The notes below the pieces were generated by a model. The model made no database searches, was not told the DNA's origin, and saw only the letters and a list, made by a program, of their open reading frames with translations. Shown here piece after piece: positions 47,601 to 56,465 of a DNA stretch of 64,000 bases. Source of the stretch: Tachypleus tridentatus (Eukaryota; Arthropoda; Merostomata; Xiphosura; Limulidae); contig NC_134825.1 of the NCBI RefSeq assembly GCF_004210375.1, positions 68,563,558 to 68,627,557 of the forward strand, read 5' to 3'. The position numbers were made by a program, and so were the translations under genes. Numbering within the stretch: position 1 is the stretch's first letter; the number at the start of each line of letters is the position of its first letter.

Positions 47601-50239
47601 GCTGTTATGCAATTCATAACATTACCTTAGATTTTTGTTGTTTTGTTTTACCATTCTATGCTTGAAAAAGACAATATCTTAATATCTAATCTGAAGAAAT
47701 CCTACTTTTTTATCTTGGACAGAACAACAAATTTTAAAATACTCTTGTAAAATGTCCTACCATTTTATACTGAACAAATCAAATATTTTAAATTAAGATG
47801 ACTGTAGTACATTCCAAAACATTATCTTAACATCCTAATACCATCCATACAATTATGCTAACACAGTAATCAAAAAGTAAATTATAATCTCAACTTACAT
47901 AATGTTAGTTTTTCCAGCTTGGTAAATGTATTGCTGATATCTCTTCCAATTTGTCTAAATGAAAAGAAAAATAACAAAGACATGAGGTAACACATTTTCA
48001 AGAAACTAAAATAACTACCAAATAACATATCTGTAATCAAACTAAACCCACTTTTCTCCTCAAAACACAACTGTTATTGAAACATACAGAAATAAGCATT
48101 AAACAGATAAATCACAGCATGTTATTCCACACAATGGTCATGAGAACAGAGGCAGATGTACTCATAGTACTTACAACAAGTACTTCATCACAAAAGTATT
48201 TTAGGTCATATTAGACCTACAACGTAGTTATGGATTACTGAATCATATATATTCTTCGATCTTTAAACAAACATGCATACATGCTGAATGTATTTAAGAT
48301 AGAGGTCTTTAAAATGTCACTAATTAGCATTTTTACTATCATCATGAAATGTACATGCCAAGACTGACATCAATAACCATACAATAAATGAGCACTTTCA
48401 GAACAAAAGCACTCAAATTTTAACATAACATTTTAGAATTTGTTCAATTTTTATGTGACATTTTACTCAAAAAAGCATTAGCTAAAGATAATATTTATTG
48501 TAATTCTCTCTACCACTTTAAAAGTTTATTGTATTTTCTTACAAAGCACAAAAAAATAAGATTTTTAGTAACTTAGCTATATGATCACATAATTTGACAA
48601 TTCACTACCACAACAATAAGCATACTTTGCAATTTTCATGAAAACATTCCAGTCCTGCAGGTCCTTTGTTTGTCTATTCTGTTGAGGTTTTACATATCCA
48701 TTTCCCTATATAAGAACAATATAAAACACGGGTTTAAAATGTTCATAATATTTTTAGCACCAATTTTTAATGCATGTGTTAATTTGTTGTATTTATAATT
48801 TTCATGCAGTGCTACTAGCAGTTGTCTGCATACATTTGCCCCTAATTTTGAGCTCAGAGACTAGAAAGGTGTTATTTAACAGTACGGACTACCAACTCTT
48901 GGGTTATTGGATTTGACCATTATTCCCATATTGCACCCAAAGCCTCACAAGTATAGAGCTTTTTCTCTGGCAACTGAACACAAATCTTTAGATTAATAAT
49001 TCAGGTATACTAATCATTCAGCCACACCAAACCTTATGAGTTAAGAAAATCTAATTTTGTCCTTTTTGAGATAGATAAAACACTAGTATATAGTTATAAA
49101 CAATTTATTTTAATGAAATCTTGTGGAGCATTAAAATCAAAAGTGGTTAACAAAAATAATTTCATACTGATGCTTCACCAGTACTAATTACATAATTACG
49201 TGGTATATTTAAGATATATTCAAAATTACACTTCTTCTTAAAGTAGCTTTTAACACTGTACAATCCAAATCTCTGTATCTGCAAATGTCCAAATCTGCAA
49301 ATATAGTATATCGAAGTAAATTATATATTGCCAAAGTTATTTATTGGTCTTTTAAGTTTCAACAAAGTACAACTGTGCATATAAAATGTTATTTTAAGAC
49401 CTGTTACCATTCAATTGTGTCCAGAAAACCTCATTCACACAAGCTTCAAAACTAAATGAACAAACACACACAATGTAAACAATGAAACATACAGTAAGTG
49501 TCATTTACTTACTGAAGTGAGTCAGTGATAAGTAAATTAATATTATCATTTACACTCTCAATCCTTACATTCAGCTGGCCAGTTATTCTTTTGCAAATGA
49601 CAAAAAAATAGTGTTACTTATTTGAAAGGCTATCTGCAAACAGGAACTTCAAAATTGCTCATAGCTTTTCGAAGACAAAACATCTTGTTGAAAGAACAAG
49701 TTAGGTAAATATCTCACTCAAAGAATTACCAAATAACAACTTACATTTTATATATGTAAATGAAAAAGATAACCAATGTATAAAACATATTTTTCTTCCT
49801 TTCCGGCTGTCTAAAGGAAAACTGCTGCACTAAATGCAGGTCTACATTACAAAAGCCTATGCGTAAGGTATTTTGAATAAATACAAGTGGAATCTGCAAA
49901 TTAACTTAACTGTAGTAAACTTCATGATAAAATCACAATACCTTACTGCACTAAATATACATGGTTAACTCTTTGACACATACAATGTTAAAATTTGTTT
50001 TAAACCTAAAGCACAAGTTGTCTCTTTGGCTTTACCATTCTTCCTTGCATTGATTTTACAGTGGCCATAAATTCTACTGTTCTATCTCTACTCATCATTT
50101 CTGGTTCAGCCTGGACTGGCACAAATGATTTGCTAGGTCCAGATTCAGAAGTGTAGGTTGTAGGGATGCTCTGTATGGATAAACCACCTTGCACCCCTCT
50201 CTCTGACTCTGACCCAGTACGTCTACGTCTTGCACTCAT
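38494..50239 (-). CDS. STX5: Syntaxin-5, Golgi Qa-SNARE, nine coding exons, complete
   Basis: Coding exons in order: 50239-50036, 48705-48626, 47954-47899, 44473-44361, 43924-43850, 43430-43374, 42509-42318, 40113-39992, 38653-38494. They sum to 1059 nt, 352 residues, GT/AG throughout. Syntaxin-5 is the Qa-SNARE for ER-to-Golgi and intra-Golgi fusion. Visible parts: arginine cluster at residues 4-7; Sly1-binding DRTxEF motif at 52-57; N-terminal helical (Habc) region, with 'ISNTFTKLEKL' and 'YIIKQDINSLNKQIAQLQ'; linker with 'NLKHQRSRREQF'; SNARE motif about 256-318 with the zero-layer Gln at 294 (MVKEQEE); and a C-terminal anchor 331-352 with almost no lumenal residues. Length and exon order match animal syntaxin-5. 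The SNARE motif is interrupted by two introns. No broken residue was seen. Confidence 0.97.
39992..40113 (-). CDS. STX5: STX5 coding exon 8 (SNARE core)
   Basis: 122 bases encoding 'DAYIQSRADTMQNIESTIVE' and 'LGSIFQQLALMVKEQEEMVQ', including the zero-layer glutamine. Acceptor atcctag, donor AAG|gttagg. Confidence 0.97.
40338..40456 (-). repeat. SINE family C (minus) in STX5 intron 7
   Basis: 'TGTTTTCTCATAGAGAAGCC', 'ATCTGCTGTGTCCACTGAAC', 'AAATCGAACCCCTGATTTT', 'CTTACTGCTGTCCCAGCAGG'. Confidence 0.75.
40900..41990. repeat. Higher-GC block in STX5 intron 7, probable unclassified repeat relic
   Basis: About 1.1 kb clearly less AT-rich than the rest of the intron, with short frames on both strands (40920-41126, 41253-41465, 41786-41986) and no recognised domain. 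A second block of similar composition lies at 44990-46300. Sharp composition edges suggest insertion, but no terminal repeats were found. Confidence 0.35.
42318..42509 (-). CDS. STX5: STX5 coding exon 7
   Basis: 192 bases, phase 0, from NLKHQRSRREQF through a variable linker to 'QQMQLIDEQ', where the SNARE motif begins. Acceptor ggtacag, donor CAG|gtaatt. Confidence 0.96.
43127..43283. mobile_element. hAT-type MITE, 157 bp, intact ends
   Basis: Terminal inverted repeats CAGGGGTTCCCAACC / GGTTGGGAACCCCTG flank a non-coding interior. A perfect 8-bp target duplication (ACCTAGAG at 43119-43126 and 43284-43291) is diagnostic of hAT transposition. It sits in STX5 intron 6, 90 bases downstream in plus coordinates of... 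i.e. 91 bases before exon 6 begins on the plus strand at 43374. Confidence 0.93.
43374..43430 (-). CDS. STX5: STX5 coding exon 6
   Basis: 57 bases, phase 0, 'SKLAMMSNDFKQVLEIRTE'. Acceptor tttttcag, donor GAG|gtaagt. Confidence 0.96.
43850..43924 (-). CDS. STX5: STX5 coding exon 5
   Basis: 75 bases, phase 0, encoding 'GRHMQSHSNSIVVTLQ', the conserved HSNxIVVxLQ block. Acceptor atttag, donor CAG|gtaaac. Confidence 0.96.
44361..44473 (-). CDS. STX5: STX5 coding exon 4
   Basis: 113 bases encoding AKKKSLFDDQ through 'SLNKQIAQLQE'. Acceptor cattcag, donor GAG|gtatgt. Confidence 0.96.
44990..46300. repeat. Higher-GC block in STX5 intron 3, probable unclassified repeat relic
   Basis: Composition is again distinct from flanking AT-rich intron. 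Overlapping minus-strand frames at 45323-45637 and 45345-45536 show cysteine-rich but domain-free peptides. I could not align it by eye to the 40.9-kb block. Confidence 0.35.
46719..47526 (-). mobile_element. Tc1-like element, internally deleted, in STX5 intron 3
   Basis: About 808 bp bounded by TA (46717-18 and 47527-28). Inverted ends CACCC(A/T)TGTGCAAATTA... continue through ATTGAAACAA at both sides, a match of about 27 bases. Only the C-terminal half of a transposase remains. It reads in the same direction as STX5. Confidence 0.9.
46916..47349 (-). pseudogene. Tc1-like transposase, C-terminal half
   Basis: Two frames: 47349-47140 carries 'KVLFSDKTHFF' (first catalytic Asp) and 'KMFWGFFNYCGVGGL'; 47206-46916 carries 'FQQDLALCHTS' (second Asp) and 'NPPDLNPIENLWAICKE' (catalytic Glu). 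A frameshift separates them near 47150-47200. The N-terminal DNA-binding region is absent. The DDE residues are intact but no protein can be made. Confidence 0.88.
47899..47954 (-). CDS. STX5: STX5 coding exon 3
   Basis: 56 bases encoding 'QIGRDISNTFTKLEKLTL', a highly conserved syntaxin-5 block. Acceptor catttag, donor TAT|gtaagt. Confidence 0.95.
48626..48705 (-). CDS. STX5: STX5 coding exon 2
   Basis: 80 bases, phase 0 in, phase 2 out. Acceptor tatatag, donor AAA|gtatgc. Encodes the least conserved part ('VKPQQNRQTKDLQ') before the Habc region; included because phases and position fit. Confidence 0.85.
48810..49035 (-). repeat. Very diverged SINE family A (minus) in STX5 intron 1
   Basis: Order preserved: 'GACTAGAAAGGTG', 'ACTACCAACTCTTGGGTTAT', 'GGATTTGACCATTA', 'CAAAGCCTCACAAG', but with many changes. 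It is probably an old copy. Confidence 0.45.
50036..50239 (-). CDS. STX5: STX5 coding exon 1 (residues 1-68)
   Basis: Contains both candidate starts: ATG at 50239 (C at -3, weak context) giving a long form beginning MSARRRR, and ATGs at 50098 and 50095 (purine at -3) giving a short form that begins just before DRTVEF. Donor ATG|gtaaag. Confidence 0.93.
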
Positions 50240-50268
50240 TAGGAAAAACAACTAGGAGCATTCCACAT
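50223..50268 (-). promoter_or_regulatory. STX5: Two overlapping uORFs at the STX5 start
   Basis: uORF1 begins at ATG 50268 and ends TAA at 50241-50239, overlapping the main ATG as TAATG. uORF2 begins at ATG 50261 in another frame and runs through the main start to TAG at 50225-50223. Both lie downstream of the inferred acceptor at 50286, so they would be in the mature mRNA. Confidence 0.55.
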
Positions 50269-50289
50269 GAAATAGAAGTATGTGCCTAC

Positions 50290-51950
50290 AAAAAAAGACT
50301 GCATCAAGAAATAAGTTCTCACTAATAATATAGTTAGAACAAATTTATATGGTTTTAGCAGTTTAACCACATAGATCATACAAGTGTGTGTACACTTAAG
50401 TTGAAAACTTGTAGGTAATACAATTAGCAGACAAGGGGTTGAAATGGGATAAATTCATAAAGAAATTTACGTGAGAAAGAAAAACTTAATGAGATTATCA
50501 TATGAATGAGAGTCAATGTATTTCTATATTATCTTTATTAAAAATTATGGGCAAGACCCTAAACATGCAAGATGCTTTTTAATTAGAACTGGATGGACAA
50601 GGAAATACAAGTAGGTGAATTCATATTATGTTCTTATTTAATTATCTTTTATACCTAGATTAATATGCATATGCTACTTCTTGGGTTGATTAATAAAAAC
50701 CTTAACACATATATGTACATTTATTGTTTTTTTAAAGAATAAAAAAGAATATATGTGCACATATTTTATTCTAATTATTTTTAAATTACAAAAGTTTTAA
50801 CAATGCACATTCAAATTAAATTTAATGGTTAAACAGCTTTCTTGAAATAAATTTGGAAACACTAAACCCATCCAATTCTAATGAGCAAAATGATGAATAA
50901 ACATATGTTTATATATGTATTCAATGCAGTTTCAATGTTCACAAACATATGAATTTATAAATTCAGTTTTACTTTCTAGACACTTTAATACAATGGTGGT
51001 AAATGTTAAAATATAAATTACAAGATCTATGAAGAAATATGTTATAAGTTAGTACTGTATGAGCAGGTTTAACAATAAACATTATTTCCATGTAACAGCT
51101 AATTACATGAAATTTCCCACCTATCATTTATTTATAAAATTACATCCAAATATGATGTCATTTTACCTTTATTCATCAGGCATGATGTTTTACCATTCAG
51201 TAAATGTCAAGCATGGGCTTTGATACTTGAAGAGCTAGTCTACTTCAGGTTATAGCACAGTCATCTACTCATAGGAAGTTTTAATTTTTTACCATTTATT
51301 ATCATTAATGAAACAATAAAAACAAAAATAATGCCTACAACAAGTAACGAAAAAATTATCCTTACATGTAAAAGTCAGAATAATTAAATTCTAAAAACAA
51401 CATGCAACTTCCACCAAACAAAAAGTGTAAACAGAAAACATAAGCAATATTTGAAAGTTAAAGAAAAATCATGTAGTTCACAATGACTAACAACAATGAC
51501 AGTAATACAGTAAGCTATGTTTTAAAATTTTCTCAAACACGCAATGTGGTAAATATTGTTAGTCATATATGTTATTAATATTAGTGTTTAATAAAGTACT
51601 AGAAGAGATAATGTCAGACCCAATCTTCAAATTAACAACAGCAAAAATAAAGAGGACTAACTATAATTGCTTTTTTTGTATTTAACTATCTTAACCTTAT
51701 AACTTACATGGATTTATTATATTATAAATAAAAGTTAATATTAAATTAAAAGTGTTCACATCTAATCTTGGTATTGGATAGTAATACTAGTAAATAATAT
51801 CAGCAGACTGGTTGTATAATTTGATTTAACTCTTTTTATGCCTATTCTGATTTATACCTCAGATAAAATGTGATTTTTTTAAATTTTAGATTAACAAATA
51901 ATAACCTGTTTAAACTTTACCACTTGATTTCTCCTTCCGTAAAATTCTTA
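50290..51950. other. Probable 5' intron of STX5; no other gene seen
   Basis: AT-rich, without repeats I can name; bounded by the inferred donor at 51951 and acceptor at 50286. Confidence 0.4.
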
Positions 51951-51951
51951 C

Positions 51952-52015
51952 ATAGGTTTAACACAAAAGTAACAGGAATCCCTTACTAACTCTCTCAAAC
52001 CAAATGTCCACGACA
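51952..52015 (-). other. STX5: Inferred noncoding first exon of STX5 (5' edge uncertain)
   Basis: A good acceptor (tttttttgtag) at 50286-87 precedes 46 untranslated bases and the ATG, so an upstream exon is needed. The best donor, CTAT|gtaaga, lies at 51951/51952, close downstream of a CRE. Transcription start is only approximate. Confidence 0.4.
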
Positions 52016-52022
52016 GTCTAAG

Positions 52023-52030
52023 TGACGTCA
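52023..52030. promoter_or_regulatory. CRE palindrome TGACGTCA, candidate STX5 promoter element
   Basis: A perfect ATF/CREB octamer about 70 bases upstream of the inferred first-exon donor. No TATA box is visible at a suitable distance. Position fits a CREB/ATF-type core promoter for a secretory-pathway gene. Confidence 0.45.
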
Positions 52031-52303
52031 CAACGTTAAGAAGCGTTTTGTTCACTAGGTAGCGAAGTCAACTTTATTTGGCATTCATATTTACCTTGCA
52101 AAATAAGTTAAATGTCGATTTTGATTATGGTAGTGTGAAGTAAAATTAACACCAAATTATACACTGCGAGACTGACTAATATATTTGACTGGCATAGTAA
52201 TTTTGTTTTAAACACATAATCAAATATCATGTAAAATAGCCTGTTATCTAAATTGCTCATGTTCTGCTACTCGAGGACAATTTTGAGTAGTTAAAAAAAG
52301 TGA

Positions 52304-52581
52304 GTTTGTTTGTTTGTTTTGGAATTCCGCACAAAGCTACTCGAGAGCTATCTGTGCTAGCCGTCCCTAATTTAGCAGTGTAAGACTAGAGGGAAGGCAG
52401 CTAGTCATCACCACCCACCGCCAACTCTTGGGCTACTCTTTTACCAACGAATAGTGGGATTGACCGTAACATTATACGCCCCCACGGCTGGGAGGGCGAG
52501 CATGTTTAGCGCGACGCGGGCGCGAACCCGTGACCCTCGGATTACGAGTCGCACGCCTTACGCGCTTGGCCATGCCAGGCC
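52304..52581 (-). repeat. SINE family A (minus), well preserved
   Basis: Full length from 'GTTTGTTTGTTTGTTTTGGA' to 'CATGCCAGGCC'. Head reads 'GCGCGAACCCGTGACC', a variant shared with the copy at 53.0 kb. Confidence 0.9.
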
Positions 52582-52736
52582 TTAAAAAACAAAACAAAAA
52601 AAACACATTATCTAGCATGAGAGCATTTTTTATTCATTCTGTATAGACTTGATTTCAGAATTCTACCTTTGTAATAATCGCGTAATTTCACGTTTACTGA
52701 AATAAATAAATAGTCTATGTATATTAATTCAGACTT

Positions 52737-52905
52737 TAGAAGGTTTTGCAGTTAAGGTGCTCGTCTTCCAATTTAAGAGTCGCGAGTTCGAATTCTGTCA
52801 TCGAATATGCTCGCCTTTGCTACCATGAAGGTGATGTAATATAACAATCCATCCTTCTATTAGATTAGAATAGCTCAAGTATCTCACTCTAACAAATTGA
52901 GTCTC
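52737..52905 (+). repeat. Diverged SINE family A (plus), 5' part
   Basis: 'GCAGTTAAGGTGCTCGTCTT', 'GCGAGTTCGAATTCTGTCAT', 'AATATGCTCGCCTTTG', then it fades. Confidence 0.55.
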
Positions 52906-53028
52906 CAAAGCAAAGATTTTTTTTTAATTGTAGGCAACCCAGTTTTTATAGTTTTGTCTTTCTTTTTTCGATACTTTTTGTGGTATTATAAATTTCTGTA
53001 TTACTATAGTTAATTTGGTTGCATATAT

Positions 53029-53304
53029 TGTTTGTTTTTGGAATTTCGCACAAAGCTACTCGAGGGCTATCTGTGCTAGCCGTCCCTAATTTAGCAGTGT
53101 AAGACTAGAGGGAAGGCAGCTAGTCATCACCACCCACCGCCAACTCTTGGGCTACTCTTGTACCAACGAATAGTGGGATTGACCGTAACATTATAACGCC
53201 CCCACGGCTGGGAGGGCGAGCATGTTTGGGGCGACTCGGGCGCGAACCCGCGACCCTCAGATTACGAAGCGCACGCCTTAACGCGCTAGGCCATGCCAGG
53301 CCCC
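53029..53304 (-). repeat. SINE family A (minus), young copy with target duplication
   Basis: Nearly identical to the copy at 52.3 kb and flanked by a perfect 13-base duplication TGGTTGCATATAT (53016-53028 and 53305-53317). This fixes the element's ends: 'TGTTTGTTTTTGGAATTTCG' at the left and 'CATGCCAGGCCCC' at the right. Confidence 0.93.
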
Positions 53305-53319
53305 TGGTTGCATATATAT

Positions 53320-54828
53320 TTATCAATCCCCACTTGTCTTTATAATTTTTTATTACACTTTCACACTTCTATTTCATGTAATCTCTCAGTAACCCAAGAG
53401 CTAGAAATTAATCTCTTCAGTGTGTTGCTACTAAAACAAATTTGTGTATATTTGAATTTAATCTTAGGGGATACCGTTCCTTGCCTGGCTCAATTTGAAA
53501 CAGTAGTCACTGCTGTAGGAAGAAGTTTTTAAGTGGCCAAGTCGCTGCCATATTGCCAGAAGATTTAATACCATGAGGTTGAATATTGAGCCACTTTAAC
53601 TATAAATACTACATACATACAACATAAAACTATCAAATTAAGAGAAGCAAGTTTTAATACATAAGTTGAAGCTATACATGCTACGAAAAAGTGGTCAGGC
53701 CATGTTCTGAAACCGCTTCCTATGACTCTAGTAGGACTTGAGAGTATGGAATCGGAAGGCCCTCGTGTACTGCTTTTCAAAAGGTGATATATCAACTTTT
53801 TTCCAAAAAAAAAAAGCTTCTACATCCCCACATTAAAGTAATAAAGTTGCCTTTAAATAATTTCAGTTTAAGTCTCGAGAAACTTCACGTTTTCATGACA
53901 ATAATACTAGTAATTTATCTATGATAGGAAATTTAGTTATAATATTAGACCCCACTCAAGTGAAATTTAATAAATGCAATCAACAGATATTCGCCAGAAT
54001 TTTGAAGCAAGTAATTTTTGTTTATGAAATTCATGAAATGTGTCAGCTTGTTGATTTTGATGCAGTGATGGAAATCAAATCACGATCCTCCTCTTAAATC
54101 TTGCTTCAAGTGTCTCAATAAGATGAATGATTTGTACCTGTTCAACTAGAGCACACAGAGGAGTTATTTTTGAAATGTCATCAGAGACAAATGCTGACTG
54201 CAGAGAATTTCTTTGAAGGGTTTTGTAGTTTAGATTACAAAATCCTGGATGTGCAGTAGCTTATTAGAATAGAAAAAGGAGTTCAAATATATAATTAAAA
54301 TGTTTAAATCACTTTTGAATGAACAGTTTTGCCCAATTTTATTAATATTGGTTTCAAAATTCCTTTCTGTAAGACTTTACATAAATAATATTCTTATAGT
54401 GTTTTTATTGTTACAACTCCAGACACTGTCGAGGTTGGACTTCACGAGACATGGTACTGTAATAAGAAATGCATTAATTGTGATGGGGTACATTTTTCAT
54501 GATTTTCATAAGGCCCAATTGGTCTATAATTAAAAGGGTACTACAACCCTTATATTTTATAAAGCCTCATTTCTGTTTTAGCAAATTTTCTGAAAGAAAT
54601 ATATCCTATGCAGAGGTAACGAAATATCATTATTTTCACACTTATGATGTGGCACTTTTGATACAGGATCAATATAAGAAATCAACCAGTGTCAGTCGTT
54701 ATCTGTTGACAGCACTACGACAACCTATCGTAACCAAACCATTGTTTCATTTTTTTAATGTACTTTATTTCTTCTTTAGGAGTAAGCTGGAATGGTGATG
54801 TAATCGATTGAGTGATATATAAAGAGAG
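53320..54828. other. No gene seen
   Basis: AT-rich DNA with a poly(A)-like run at 53803. Frames at 54300-54533 and 54499-54798 have no domain or splice support. Confidence 0.45.
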
Positions 54829-55014
54829 TTGTATCTCAGAAATGCTGGCATGGGTATTAACATTTTGACTAATAAAGGAGAGAGCAAAATTTCAACCTTC
54901 CTAGGTCATCTTTAGGTTAACAGAGAGAGAGAGTTTACAATTAATCATTGCGAAACACGTGTCTTAGGGACGAGAATATAAATTGCTACGGGATTGTATG
55001 GAGCGTTGTAGTTG

Positions 55015-56200
55015 AATGTTACGTTATTAATTAGTTTAGATATAAAGGTGTTCCTTTATATTGGTTTTAGATGTGTAAGTAGAACTTCTTTGATTTTGCG
55101 TTTGTTTATATTTGTTTCCCTACTTAGTATCTGGGTGTTTTCTATAGTTATGTTGTGTTTATTTAACTTGGGGTGTTCAAAAATGTGTGAAGGTGTTTTT
55201 TGTGTTCTAGATTTTTGTGTTCTGTGTTTTGAATCTAGATTCCATTTTTCTGCTTATTTCTCCAATATAGAAGTCATGGCAGTTGTTATATTGTAGTTAA
55301 TAAATTATGTTGGTGTTGTGTTTGTCAGTGTAGTTTTTACGTAGTAAGGACTTTAGTATTGTACCTGGTTTTTGAATAAATTTGGTGTTTACTGTAATGT
55401 TGTGTTTTGTTATAAGTTTTTTCAAATGTTGGCTATTTTTTCGCTGATGTCGGGAACATGTGGAATGCAGCAGTGTTAGGTTTTGTAGTTTGTTGTATCT
55501 CGGGATTTATTATTGTTTGTTTGTTGTTGGTCATGTTGTGTGCGTATAATTTTTTCTGTGGTTTTTGGAGGAAATTTGTTGATCTTGATGAAGTGTTGTT
55601 TTATGTTGTTGTGGCCCGGCATGGCCAAGCGTGTTAAGGCGTGCGACTCGTAATCTGAGGGTCGCGGGTTCGCATCCTGGTCGCACCAAACATGCTCGCC
55701 CTCCAAGCCGTGGGGGCGTTATAATGTGACGGTCAATCCCACTATTCGTTGGTAAAAGAGTAGCCCAAGAGTTGGCGGTGGGTGGTGATGACTAGCTGCC
55801 TTCTCTCTAGTCTTACACTGCTAAATTAGGGACCGCTAGCACAGACTGCCCTCGAGTTGCTTTGTGCGAAATTCCAAACAAACAATTATGTTGTTAATTT
55901 CATTGTTAATTTTATCGGGTGAGCACAGCTTTGTGGCTGTCTTTATTTGGTTTCTTAATATGTTGAGTTTTTGTTTTGTTTCATATGCTTAGTCCCAGGG
56001 AGTGTATGATCCAGTATGGGTGATTTTCTGTGGATTTTATTTTCGAATTGTGTATCGGTTCTAGTGATCTTGAGGTTGAAAATGCTATTTGGTTAGTTAC
56101 TTCCTGTTCACAGGTGAACTTAATGTTGGGGTGTATCTTGAACATATTTATATCAGTATAGTAGAGGGTGTAAGGCTGAATTGATCGCTTGAGATTCAAT
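55015..56200 (-). pseudogene. Penelope-like polyprotein remnant: RT thumb, linker, GIY-YIG endonuclease
   Basis: Read on the minus strand: 'HPNIKFTCEQEVTNQIAF' (56125-56080, the region after the RT catalytic core); then, after a frameshift, 'ETKQKLNILRNQIKTATKL' (about 55985-55930); after the SINE, 'IPHVPDISEKIANI' (about 55460-55420); 'NCHDFYIGEISRKMESRF' (about 55285-55235), the GIY-YIG signature; and 'HIFEHPKLNKHNITIENTQI' leading to the C terminus at about 55070. Stops and shifts make it dead. Confidence 0.8.
55611..55885 (+). repeat. SINE family A (plus), with 10-base target duplication
   Basis: Complete copy from 'GTGGCCCGGCATGGCCAAGC' to 'GCGAAATTCCAAACAAACAA', flanked by TTATGTTGTT at 55601-55610 and 55886-55895. 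It is inserted into the Penelope-like element. Confidence 0.93.
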
Positions 56201-56465
56201 CTGTGTCATAAAAATCTCAAGATCAGTTCAGACTTTTGTGTTAATACCCATACCAGCCGTTCTGAGATACATTTTTATTTCAAGTGGGTTTCTTGTCATT
56301 GAGAATAAAGCGAGTTGAGTGGCATCATGAAGGTCATCCGGTTTTCCAAGAAATATTTAGTATATTTGTGTAAGTGTTTCATTTCCGGTACAATCAAACC
56401 GGCGACAAGAGAGTTATGTAAAAGATGTTAGAGATATATTGCTTCTTTAGAATTGGATAAATATA

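Larger units (their letters stand above)
54831..56270 (-). mobile_element. Penelope-like element A, 5'-truncated, with inverted ends
   Basis: Minus-strand retroelement fragment containing the end of the reverse transcriptase and a GIY-YIG endonuclease. It is bounded by a 31-base inverted repeat: GTATCTCAGAAATGCTGGCA... at 54831 and the same motif (GTATCTCAGAACGGCTGGTA...) read inward from 56270. A SINE (55611-55885) interrupts it. Such inverted or LTR-like ends are typical of Penelope-like elements. Confidence 0.8.

Noticed and set aside
53120-53326. Open frame of 68 codons on the minus strand
   Set aside because: Entirely within a SINE family A copy.
55476-55706. 76-codon frame containing 'CDQDANPRPSDYESHALTRL'
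   Set aside because: It is the SINE head read through into Penelope-like sequence; similar peptides appear wherever this SINE is translated.
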